A stretch of DNA of 25,613 bases from Phoronis ovalis (lineage: Eukaryota > Phoronida > Phoronidae), in assembly GCA_028565635.1 (NCBI GenBank), contig JAOXYB010020515.1, forward strand, positions 8,127 through 33,739, in the 5' to 3' direction. Positions 1-11,844 of the stretch are shown here, piece by piece (the stretch's first letter is position 1; each line of letters opens with the position of its first letter). Both the position numbers and the translations under genes were made by a program. Under the pieces are notes generated by a model, which made no database searches, had not been told where the DNA came from, and was given only the letters and a program-made list of their open reading frames with translations.

Positions 1-3000
1 GCCTTTGGTGGTAATGGCTGCCTGTTATCATAAGCAAAAGGTATTTCTTCAGAAGATGGGCTTACTAGTTGAACTGGAGGCATTGCAATATAACTCTGTG
101 AAGTTTGTTCAGGTGTAAGAACATTCTTAGGCAACATACCTCTCTGATATTTTGGAACTCTATTTCTTGTTGTATCAATGACATCTTTTATAGTTCCTCC
201 CCCACACCTTTTCAAATGTTTTACCACGTCCCATTTCCATTTAGATCTATACGAACATCTCGGGCATAAAAATGGTTTTTCATCGCTATGATTCTTCATG
301 TGTTGTGTAATTTCAGATGGCCATCTTGCTCTGTACTCGCACAATGAACATTTGTAAGGTAACAAAATATCTGCGCTGGATAATTTGTCACAGCCAAATT
401 TGTTTGCTTTTTTTGGTTGCTTCTGCATCAAATTAATGTGGTTCTTAATGGCTTCACGAACACTTGGACTAGCATGTGTCCCAGGTGAGGACAAGGGGAC
501 CACCATGTCAGCTAAATCCAGATCAATGTCATCATCACTGTCATAATTTTTTGGTGTTGGAATAGTAACTTTCAGTACACGGTTTGGAGACACTTTCTTT
601 GTTTTTGAATCTTCATACTTTAGCTGGTTTTCAAAGGGTTCTGTTGGTACAGGCGGAGGGCTGACTTCTATTTTCGGAACTGGAGAATAGTATTCAGCCG
701 TAGCTTCAGCAACTTCTCTCTGGTGTAACTCTCTCATATGTAGTACCATTTGTGCTTGGTATCGGCAGCTGTAGCCGCAAACTGAACACATGAATGGAGG
801 ATCTTCAGCAGCTGCAACAACATGCTTTGTTTCTGTTGCTTTTCTTTTACGGGAAGGTTCTGGTGACTCTCCTCTACCGGTATCATGAATTTTGACATGA
901 GGACTATATTCTCTCTTTCTATATGGATTTGGTAGTGAGTGATGGCTCTTATCAAAGTGTTTCACTAAATCCCATTTCCACTTGTAATCAGCATTACACA
1001 CCATACATACATATGGCCTTTCATTGGAATGCACCATGACGTGTTTCTGCAACTCTGTTGGCCATTTTGCCAAAAAATCACACTCTGTGCAGCTTAAATT
1101 ATTTTCACCATGGGCTGCTTCTAATATTGCCATGTGAGCATGCTGATCCATATTCAAAGCTATGTGTGAGCTGTCTAAAATTTTGTCACGATGTACCTCA
1201 CTAAAGTGCTTGTTGAGATCATCACTAGTTTTGAACTTCGTGCGGCACTCCGCACAGTTATGACCTCGCTTTGTAAGATGGATTTCCATGTGTTTGCTAA
1301 ATTCTTCCAAATCTTTAGCAACTTCACCACATTTGGAACACTGCAGAGAAGATGAACTTTCTATAAATCCATCTTCATCATATTTTACATTAGAGTCGAC
1401 ATTTAGTGTGCCATCGGAAATAACATCATTACTTTTGGAAAACTTGTTAGCTTCTCTTCTCTTCAATTTCAGGCTTACAGAGAAGTCTAGGGGTACATAA
1501 TCACTGATTTCTGGTTGTGGACTGTGAGCAGGGTAACAGGGAAGAATAAACTTCTCTTCAGTAGGTTGTTTCTTTACTGTCAAATCAATAGGTTCATCAG
1601 AAGCAGAAAATATTCTCGGTTGTGTAAACATGGGTGCAGGTTTATTCTTTACATCTGAATAGGGATTGTCAAAGACTTTCTCACCATCTGCTCTGGTAGG
1701 TTCACGATAGCCTGGTTCTTGTTTGATACTTGCTGTAGTTATTAGTGTATTATTCGGAAAACATGGTGGTGACAGTCTTCCTTTAACAATGGACCCATGT
1801 CCAGTTTTAGGAGACATGAATGGTTGTATTGGCATTGGATAGCCCATTGGAATGGGGGATCCTCTGTTAGGATGTAAAAGCTGCTCTTGTATTCTAACTG
1901 CATTCATATATGGTGCCTGGATAACTGAAGGCGGAGTATGGCTAATGAATTTACCACCTTTGGCTAAAGTAGAAGGTGAGGATTTCCCATGCACAACATT
2001 CACTGGACTGCTGGATTTTCCATCTTCGTGTTTTTCTTTCCAATGTTTACTTAATGATTTCTTCCACGTGTAAGCACTGCCGCACACTGTGCATGCAAAT
2101 TTAGTCTTCCCTTCTTCGTCAAGGATCTCTTTATACTTATTAGGATCAATCTCTTGGCGTGGTGGTCTTTTTCTTTTTATAGGTTCCCCCGAGTCACCCA
2201 TTGTTGAGTACATTGGAGTTGGTGAATTTGTCATTTGGCTGTTTGGAGTGGATGTAGACAATGATGGACTTAATGCAGGTACTACTTTTGCATCATCTTC
2301 CGCAATAATCAAAGGACATTCGTCTTCACTGTCACTATCATCTAGCGGTGGAATGGCATGAGTTGGAACATTTATCATCTTTCTCATATCTTCATCATCG
2401 ATTCGATTATTATCTGCCCATTCTACTATTGCAGCTTTCTTTTCCCCAGGAAATGTTTTTCTTTGCTCATCTGTATTATCAGATACAATTTCTTTTTCAG
2501 ATTTTTCCAATTTAAGTTGTCTTGCTTTCTCTTGTAAATGATTTTCTTTCATGTGTTGTTCATTATATTTATTATCCCTTTGCACAGCTTTATCATCTAT
2601 TTCATGAGTTGCTTGGTTCATTGCATCATCTTCTGTTTCACAGTTTTGAATATTGTCAGCTAACATTTGCATATCAGTTGCATGATTATGGTTTTTTGCA
2701 TTTATTTGCAGTTTTCGTGCATCATTCTCAACATTATCTTTAATCTTATTTTCTTGCATAGAACCAGTCTTTTGTGGTGCATTATCATCAGGAATATCTC
2801 CATCATTCGGTGATATAGTTAATTCAAAACTGTCATCGCTTTCAGGGTCGTCAGGTGCAGAAGTAATAATTTGCACCTGGTCATTTTTCTCTATACTGCG
2901 TGGAAGTTGGGCATCACCAGTTAATGGTTTTTGAGATTCTTTTTGGTTGACATCTGTTGCATCATGTGCTGCCACCCGGTGTTGGTGGAGCATCATGTCT

Positions 3001-3112
3001 TCATTGGCAGTGAAGTTGCAGTTTTTGCCTGGATGCTGCAGGGGTGCAGATGTAGAGATTTGATTGGCTTCCATCACAGAACTTGACCATGGAATGTTTT
3101 TAAGTACAATAT
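1..3112 (-). CDS. C2H2 zinc-finger transcription factor, long exon 2 (3' end beyond window)
   Basis: This is a stop-free minus-strand frame of about 1037 codons, entered at an acceptor with a T-rich tract (CAG ending at 3113) and leaving the window open. Joined to the 19-nt exon at 21933-21915, residues 7-1043 lie here. Zinc fingers, by Cys/His position: ZF1 C347-C350-H363-H368; ZF2 C598-C601-H614-H618; ZF3 C626-C629-H642-H647; ZF4 C681-C684-H697-H701; ZF5 C709-C712-H725-H730; ZF6 C782-C785-H798-H803; ZF7 C928-C931-H944-H948; ZF8 C956-C959-H972-C976, a C2HC finger. The linkers ZF4-5 (HSNERPY) and ZF7-8 (HSDEKPF) are TGEKP-like. Long disordered, acidic and Ser/Pro-rich stretches separate the fingers. 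Basic clusters KRKR (319-322) and RKRK (761-764) suggest nuclear import. PIDLT (514-518) and PLDFS (547-551) resemble CtBP-binding motifs; IKQE (469-472) fits the SUMO consensus. Inference: nuclear sequence-specific DNA-binding protein, probably a repressor. The zinc-finger identity is firm; the family name is not recognised. Confidence -1.
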
Positions 3113-4302
3113 CTGGAAAAAAAAATAACAACAACAGTTTAACATTTAATCATAATTATTATCTTGAAAACGGTCACTTTTATGTTAAAGAATAAATATA
3201 ATGAGCAATGGTATTTATTTAAACAGAGGCCCTCAATTGAATAAGAGCCTACATATCTTTTGGCTACATTGAGTTATGAAGTATTTTCCCTCATGTGGTA
3301 TGCTGCAGAGTTTATAATATGTTCAGTCAAGCACGATCATGACAGCCCTGCAAAAAACTGTCACAAACTGAAGTTCTGTCAAAAGTACTTTTAATATATC
3401 AATATAAAATAGCAATGACAGCTACTGTTTGGATAAATATGGTATTTACCGCTGATATTTAACATCGAATTCTAGCTCAAATGGCACATAAAAAATCCTA
3501 AAATATTAAAATTATTAGGTGGATTTTGTATAAGTTGTTTGGTCACAAAGTCGGTGATTATTTTTACTAGCAAAGTATTGACAAAAACATTTATTAGAAA
3601 ACACTAACTGAGTGTGCCTAACTGTAGAATTAACAAAAACTGCAAGCACTAAACAAACTTATAAAATGGCAGTATATTTTTGGCCCATATTTTTTAAAAT
3701 AGATCGGCACTTCTTTTAACACTTTTACAAACATGTATGGTAGTTGCAGGACTTTAAGTGCAAAACGTCTGTCAACATGTCAAGTTTTCTATTTAAAAAA
3801 TAATTTCCAAAACTTTTATTAGATTTTCCTTGTATGAATAAATTTAAATTCCACGGCTACAAGTAACAATATGATTAATAAATAGTTACCGGATACAGTC
3901 ACTTCTTGGTAATGCTTCGTAAATATCTACGCACACAGAAGCACGATTTTTACATAAATATCTTGATGACACCTACATAATCAGCAGACCATAAAATGAC
4001 TCAAAAACATTCTCGGTAACATGCATTATTCTACATTTGGAAGATTTAACAATACTATGTACGTAAATAAATCACAAATGTCGCACTTAACATGTAAATT
4101 AACTATTAAAAGGGTATCAAAAATAAAATGACTCAGTTTATTCTGATTTAGAATTTTTAAACTGCTTTTTACTGTTAAAAATTGTAAGCTGTTATTCTAT
4201 CAAAGACATTTTACAACATGTAAAGAAATGACAAACTCAACACTCAACACTTAAACAAAGTGCAGCACGGGTTTCAAATTAATCAAATGATACATAAAGA
4301 GA

Positions 4303-4812
4303 ATGAGGAAGTCATTTCTGCATGTCATAGGTTCTTTCAGCACATCAAGTTTTGAAATTGAAATTTGTTCTTGTGCACCAGCTGGAACCATAAACAATTT
4401 ATTGTTTTTGAAAGACACAGGTGTGCTAAATGCTGCTTGTGATCACATACAATTAGAAGGGCACCCTGAAGACATTGCTATACTTGACCAAAATTCTTTC
4501 AAAAAAGAAAACATTTTTGGAAATAAAAGTAAATCCATCCTACAGGAGTGGTTTAAAATGCACAGGTATTTATTTAGGATAAGTCCTGAAACAAATTTGG
4601 AATCATATTTGACCTCAACTGTCAATGCAATTTTGGAAAAGAAAGGATGACTAATGGAAATTCATCCGAAGACAAGTAGCCATTTTAAAAATATTATAGA
4701 GAAAAATGTCATTAGCTCTCTTCCAAAACAAACAAAAAAAATCCCAAAGACCAGTTTTGATGCCACACCATTTAAATGTATAAAAATATTCAATAATTTC
4801 TTTGAAAGGTAA
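4303..4812 (+). pseudogene. Unrecognised 168-codon open segment broken by one TGA
   Basis: A frame opens at ATG 4303 and runs 115 codons to TGA at 4648-4650, then stays open for 53 more codons to TAA at 4810-4812. In such AT-rich DNA this is unusually long. The text looks protein-like, with a balanced residue mix and helix-like stretches (for example KSKSILQEWFKMHRY). I recognise no family. It lies inside the zinc-finger intron on the opposite strand, has no clear promoter, and no matching splice sites were found. It could be the relic of an insertion or retrocopy, a small exon of a nested gene, or chance. Confidence -1.
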
Positions 4813-5151
4813 AAGAATTATAGTGATTTTTTTTAAGCAGATGAAATGTACATGGTAGCAACTATTTGTAATGTAAGCATAGTTAGGGTATAAATATGTG
4901 TTTGGAGTGAATGTCCCCAGAAGACTTCTAACAAAAGTTCCATTGTTAAATAACCCACAATGTCAACATGACCTTTGAGATGATGACTGAACCACGAAAA
5001 ACAAGAGTGGCTACTGAAACTGTATTGTAGATTCCGTTCCTTGATCGACCAAACAAATTAACTTCCATAAATTTTTACCTTGGTAATCTTGTAAATGATC
5101 CAAGGAAATTAAAGTAATAAAATCCATTAATTGTACGCCTTTAATTCTGTA

Positions 5152-5586
5152 GGAATTTCACTATTTAAACAAAACCAAGAACTGAATTATTTAATTTACA
5201 ACGAATGTAAGGAACTAATATTATTTATAATAAAACTAAAGAATAATTAATATAATTTGCTTCTTTGTCTTAAAGCTTGTTTTTTACTAAAAAAATACAG
5301 ATCTACCGAAAAATAAAAATAAAAATAAAGAAATGGTAAGGAACAGCGTGACAAACTTAAATCCAATTGGAATTTTACTAAACAAACAAAACTAAGCAGT
5401 GAAACCTTAGAGTTTGTTTTTAAGATATACTAAAAATTTTAAAAAATATTACCATTTCCTCTTATAATCTTTAAATATTGATTAATTTACTGAAAATTAG
5501 AAAAAAAAGAAGTAACTGAAAACAAAAGACTGGGCGACAGATTCTCTTCCATAGGAATTATAGGAATTTTACTATTCAAACAAAAC
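5152..5586 (+). repeat. Three near-identical 24-mers at about 200-bp spacing
   Basis: The sequence GGAATTTYACTA, three variable bases, then AAACAAAAC occurs at 5152-5175, 5369-5392 and 5563-5586. The first and second copies each differ from the third at two of 24 positions. The starts are 217 and 194 bases apart. Flanks between copies two and three show weaker likeness, which suggests a worn tandem array with a unit of about 200 bases; the spacing is uneven because of indels or because only the word is conserved. Confidence -1.
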
Positions 5587-8500
5587 TAATAATTCACAGC
5601 AGAACTACACAAAGTAACAATGAATTGACATATGTTACTACAAGAACACAATTTGTCAAAGACATCAAGCACACAATTACCCCTATTTTTCTGGAGAGTA
5701 ATTAGCTCTCACATTATTGGTAAAATAAAGAAGAAATCAATATTTTTATGTTTGGAATCAAAGATCAATTACAGTGAGTAAACAACAGCTTGGAAGTTCC
5801 ACATCCATAATTCATGAGTTTCAACAAATCGACATAAAATTCTATGAAAGCGCTTTTGATTTTGTAAGAATGTCTTTAGATGTTGACTCAAATTTCATAG
5901 AACTAAATGAAAAAATTTGTACTGAAGCATATACAATTAATTTTGTCTAAATAAAAAATCTTCAGCAGAATTTGAAATCAAGCTGACTGCTGTCCAAACA
6001 AGTTTCAAAATATCAGCTGTCCAGAGTACAAATGTTACAATATAAGATCAGTAAAAGAACTTAAATTTATTTTCAACTGCCAGATATTTCACTACTTCCT
6101 GGGCAGAACTTTTCACTTATTAAAGACAGTAATTATAGTGACTGTCATCAAAGATATTTTTTTCTACCTAACCACAGGATACAGAAGTTAGTGGTGAAAA
6201 CAATTCCTTGTACCCATTTAATTACTATCTTCCAACGCAGGAAACTGCCATTGTCCTATAGCTATGGTAACAACTCAGAGACGGGCCAAAAATGATAATT
6301 CCATTCTATTAAAGGTCAGAAAATAACAAGTGTTTACATAAGCAGAAATGGCACACATGTACTACTATAAATTTTATATCTTTTCACTACTGTGTTTTCT
6401 TTCAATATATTTTCTTTTGACATATTTGTTTTACTTACAGACAAACAACAATAACTGGGTTTCAAATTTTCTTTGGACAATTTTTTAGTAATCTTATATT
6501 CCATTATTTTGTAGAATAGTTGGCTAATTAGTCTATCGTTCTGTAAGTAACAAAGAGTTATAAGCTACCTGTTGGAATCCTAAGAAATAACCTAGCCATG
6601 AAATATGCAGATAGGGTTTTCATAAAGTTTTAAAATATCACTATTTCCTCAAATAAAAATAGAAAACCATCAAAGTATAAAAAAGTATAATTTTATGGCA
6701 GATTTATCACCATTTCAATGTCAATGTAGGCGTTTTTTTCCCATCACCTGATGTGGGACAACTACTTTTTTAATATCAAATTTCGCTCATTTCTAAATTT
6801 AAAAATAAAAATTTAGTAAAAACTTACCAATTTATAAACTACTGCATTAGGGAGTGAAGTTCACAGCGCAATGTCTCGGAAACATTTGGAGTATGGAACC
6901 AACATTCTACAATAAATCAATATATTATCAATAGTATTTTTATTAATAACTTGATGGAATCATTGATCTAACCAGTGTGCTTACAGAAAGTACTTTTCTT
7001 CTCGAAATCAACCAAACAATGCTATTAGTTCATGGTTCAACCCATATGCATGGGTAAATAAAGAAGGAGTGTGCACCACATAAAAATATTAGAATTCATT
7101 GTTGTAAAACTCTTCCGATAACTTAAATACAATCACAGGTATATTCCAGCACCACATATCAATCAGAAATAGAGTAACTGATACTAGTTTAAAAGTACTT
7201 CACAATTTAACAGAACCACGTGTAGACAGTGAACTATTTACATGTCCAGGATGACAAATATATCTCTATCACTTTGTGTTCTTTATATATTTTTTAAGCT
7301 TATTGCAAAACATTACTACATATTGTATCTTAACATGTATTAATTTGTCTCTGTTATGCATGCCTATTAAATTTCAGTCAGTACTAAACCAAAATCTAAT
7401 AAAATCTTCAAAAAATCCATTTTAGCAAATGCCTATTCATTTCAATTGTTATAATTAATACCTTTATGCAACATTTTTTGTTCAAGATTTCAATAAAATC
7501 TGTAACAGTTGTAAAGTACGGAATAAATTTCTGAAATTCATATATTCTAACAGCTGTTATTCTGGTATTACAATTTCAAAAGCACTACCTGAATACACAT
7601 TAGAGTACACATGTTGAATTCAAGTAATAAAATCAGTTACTCAAAGATCAACTTGTATAAAAGTATATTGTCTGGCTAAATTCAATGAAAGAATAGAATG
7701 AAGGTCATTTAATGATTCCACATACTGTTATAATAAATAACCAGTATCTTTTGATTTAATATTTTAGCACTCAGACAATTTTTAATATAATTTATAAATA
7801 TATCTTGTACTACTATTATAACATATACAAACCAGCCAGAACTATTTCAAATAGCAGACGACAGATTCAAAATTGATGACTTATTTAGATATATGTTGTA
7901 AAATATTACAAAATATAGGTTACTATCTAATAGATCCAAACACCAAATTTGGAATAAGATTACAAGGTCTGTACCTGAAAATGGAACTTTGATTCAAATA
8001 CCTGCGATAAGAAAAAGATAAATGACTTCTATATGTCCCAGATTCAAAAAATGCTTGTTCCTCTTGAAACTGAAAGAAGGAACTTTTATAAGCTTGTTTC
8101 AATATCCTCCTTGAAAACAACAGTTGTTCTTTTCCATGCACATTTTTTCTCAGTAAACAAAAACAGGGCAGTACCAGCTTATATGAAGAAAGTACTCTTT
8201 GTTCCACCTGTACAATTCCAATACACAAAAACTCTTAGAATTGCAATCTTGGTAAACACTATAGAAATTGGTAGGTGAACCAGCTTATGAAAATAAATCA
8301 AACAAAAGGTTGAGTCCACAATGAATTTAGAAAAGAGATGCTGTTTCTGTATATGTACTTTCCACATGGTTTGCGGTGGGTACTAATTCTAAAATGCACA
8401 ATAGTAACTGCCAGGTATAAAGCAAAGATAATGAGAAAATAAAATCTCTTACTCAGAAGGAATCAGGTTACCTTAAGAAATACAGGATTTGAGAAGGATG

Positions 8501-10998
8501 AAAAGAATATTAATAGAACTTTAAAAGAAGTAATAAGGCTGTCAAAGAAACTGTAGTAATAGTTTGAATGGTACATTTTACCTTCAAGGCTAATTCAAAA
8601 GCCAGTTTAGATGGCATCTTGTGCCCTAAAGAACCATATAGCTACCAGAAATGGAATGTTAATAAAAGAAAGCTTAAGTTCCAAACAAAGACAAAATTAA
8701 TAGGTGAAATTGGAATTTTCTGTAGAATTCTAAAATAATAAATTCTAGAATATTTTGAATACTGTTAAAAAACATATAAAACTAAATATCAAAGAATTCT
8801 AAATAAATTCCATCTGCAATAATTCTTTGATGAATAAACATGCATGAGTCAATAAATTTAACTTCAAAGATTGCCTAAGAATCTGTTAGTTGCTGCACTC
8901 CAAATGCTATGTACAACCAATAGAGGTTTTAAATAAACACATTCAACTTGATCCTAATCAAAAATACAAATACAACATTTACTTCAAAACTACACTTTGA
9001 ATTTCTCTGTGTTTGCAATCACATTTATTACATCTTCTTTTCTGCCATATGTTTGCTATGAAACAAAATAAATCATACCTTAGGTAAAAAAATGACAAGC
9101 TAGTCTATTTGAAATGGTAGATATTTCCTGCTTTAGTAATAACAAGACATATGATAAATAAAATGGAAATTCTACAATTATAAACTAAAAATACAAATGA
9201 GGAAAATCAAATCATTTGCAACTAAAAAACTTAAGTGCTAATTTAAAAACCCTGCCATGTCATACAGCAGCACATTAGTGGGCACATGGTGATTAAAAAC
9301 AAATCAAACTCCAAAAAGACAAGAATTAAATCAAAATCTTTATTAACTAAGAATTTTTGAAGAACTACATTATTCTTCAACTGGCAACTAAAAAATTTCA
9401 AAAAAAACTTCTTAACAAACTCTCCAATACTCTATAATAACAGATTGATGCTATAGCCTACATCCCACTTCAGACATTCTTTAATGAATCATGACATACC
9501 TGAGTGATTATCCCCCTTCTTGCATTATTCCAGCTCTCAAACACTATTGTTTATTATTCGAAGACATCAAAATCAAAAGAGATTGATATAAAAATAAATG
9601 CCACATAACCATTAGGCTTGACTTCCAAACAGGTAAAAATGTCTGATAATAGAACAGTCCATATGCCTGAAATTAACCCTGTACACATGTGCTCCTCAGA
9701 ATTTCCCTGTACTCTGTTCCCAGATAAAATCAATATATTCTTTAATCTCTCTTCTGTTTACTCTTGATCCCCTAAAATCTAAAACTCTATAGAATTGTTC
9801 CAAAATGACCTTAAAACTAAAATCCCACCTGTTTATTATATTTGCTTATCGATATCAACGTTATCCTGGTAAATAAAGTTGTTTCCTTTTAAAAACTGTG
9901 ACCTGAGAACCGCTTGATTCCAAAAATGGCCAACTACGTCATATAAGGTAAAACTCTATTGTTAAAACCTGTTGATATGATTTATATATCTTTTCATGTG
10001 AAACTTTGGGAATGGTACAAGAAAACAAAAGGAACTGTTGGGTTATAATTTGACGCCCAAAATTTAATATGAAAAAGGGGAAAGCTTTTGAGTGCTTTTG
10101 AAAATGTTTAATTACTAGATATATTTCTCCAAAGAATGAGACAACCATAGAGTTTAAAGACAAAATTAGCATAATGTGATGACAAAAAGCTCCTGTATTT
10201 CAAAAACATATTGGAAAAAAAATTCCAACTCTGAAATCTATAAAGTCTGTGAATAGTACAATAAAATGATAAAATAGAAAGTAAAAAAATTATTGAAAAG
10301 CTTATCTAAGACTATACAAGCACCCTACTTCTAGGAATCAAGAATGCTAGCAAGCACCATACTATCATGTCTTTTAAAAATAGATAAGGAAGTTAATGTG
10401 GTAAATTAAGTATCACACCTTAAATGATATCATCTACCTCTAACTACATCTATATAGTTCATTAGCCTCCAAAATACCTTGAACTACAAATTAAAACAAA
10501 AACATGACATACCTTTCTAAGAATTTACAAGACTGTTTAAATATGTCTTCATATTTGGACATCTATTCTCTTTGTGATAAGGTAAGAGTTTACACAGTCT
10601 GTTACCTGGTCTGACCTACATTCCAAGTATAATGACTGTGGAGGCTCCAGGCTCACTCAGTTATTGAATGAGTGCAAGGCAGTACAGTCATGTGATCTTA
10701 TAAAAGCAACTGGTGTTATCAGCAAAGGTTAGCAGTAATTCCTTAGTGGAATAATTCTTGGAAACATAAACTTTAAATTTAAAAAAAATAGAAGGCATAA
10801 AATTTTAGAAAATAAAAGAGAACAAATTATTTTTGATTACTCAGTGTTACTTGTTTTAAAATGGTATGTATTTTTGGGATGAGGAAAAATTTGGCTACTG
10901 TCCTAAAATAAATTCATCTCCATGAAACATTCTTCATTGACTTTTATTAACAGGCAACTGTACAAAATGTCTTAAAAGAGAAGAAATCATTCTTTCTG

Positions 10999-11460
10999 TT
11001 AGTTTTCTTGAATGGTTTGTAATATTTTTGGAGGCAAACTTGGTTTCTGTAGGACAATATTTTCCAGGATATGTTCACAGAGTTTTGGATTCAACAGGTG
11101 GTTGTTTTTAAAATGAGTCATAAAAGGTGTGTAATTTTTAATATATCTATTAATTAATTAATTTACAATACACCTATTAGTAATTAATTTAGAAATGGTG
11201 TTTTTATGACATACGCTGCATTCAAATAGGGATTTCAGATCTGGATCAAAGATTATGTCAGGAAACATACCACAAATTCTGTCTGTTCAATTGTTTTAGC
11301 ATTTTGAGTGAAGGATTCCTTTCATAATCCATTTCAAAGGCATTTATAGAATATATTTGCAAGTTGTTTACGATACAAATCTATACTGCAAATATGCTCT
11401 GTTTTTTCAGTGGGAAGTAAACTTGTTTTTGTGAAGGGCTGTTTTCAAAATGTTTGCCAA
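10999..11460 (-). pseudogene. Decayed protein-coding relic, possibly from a mobile element
   Basis: On the minus strand a protein-like frame can be followed with breaks. From about 11291 it reads ICGMFPDIIFDPDLKSL...CSVCHKN, meets TAA at 11160-11158, then continues in the same frame as YTPFMTHFKNNHLLNPKLC and ILENIVLQKPSLPPKIL to TAA at 11001-10999. AATAAA follows at 10948-10943. Upstream, 11292-11460, protein-like text continues one frame over with another stop, so at least one frameshift and two nonsense changes are present. The C-G-x-x-P-D-I-I word followed by a Cys pair faintly recalls HMGXB3-like proteins that are multicopy in molluscs; this is a guess. Its clustering with a poly(A) signal favours a dead insertion over a live exon. 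Confidence -1.
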
Positions 11461-11822
11461 TTGATGTGATATGTTTTGAAGTGAGCTATTGTTGTAAGAA
11501 TGTGGTTTATTTCCCTATTGAAATCAGACCTTATCGACATGCACTGCTAGATACGGCATTTATGCAGTATCTTTCCCTTTTAATTTCAGTCATGAAGGGA
11601 GATCCTTGTTTTGAAATAACAAATAAACCATGTATTTTTAGTATGGAGCAATTAATATTGCAACATTTCATGAACCCAAAATTTTGAATTCTACAACTTG
11701 AAATAAAATATGTCTATAATAGCTATGTGTCAGTATTAAAAGTTATTCAATTTGGAAATCATTAAAAATGTTTTCTAGGAAAAAAACCAGAATAGTGTAG
11801 ATAGCAATTTGGCTTAATCCTT

Positions 11823-11844
11823 GCCTCACCTGCCTCACCTGCAG
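11823..11844 (+). promoter_or_regulatory. Paired CACCTG E-boxes in a 9-bp direct repeat
   Basis: The nine-base word TGCCTCACC is repeated twice and followed by TGCAG, which places CACCTG at 11827-11832 and again at 11836-11841. CACCTG/CAGGTG is the E-box class bound by Snail, Zeb and some bHLH proteins. It sits inside the large intron in otherwise AT-rich DNA. The same hexamer occurs in the promoter region at 22026-22031. Function is inference only. Confidence -1.

Noticed and set aside
734-2743. Several short frames on both strands inside 734-2743 (for example 1852-2073, 2089-2361, 2522-2743)
   Set aside because: They are shadows of the single stop-free zinc-finger frame that covers 3112-1 on the minus strand.
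7923-8367. Overlapping frames on both strands around 8.0-8.3 kb
   Set aside because: Both strands are open at once and neither reads like a known protein; treated as chance.
11144-11164. TTAATTAATTAATT run as a microsatellite or homeodomain site cluster
   Set aside because: It is only about four units long and is expected in such AT-rich DNA.
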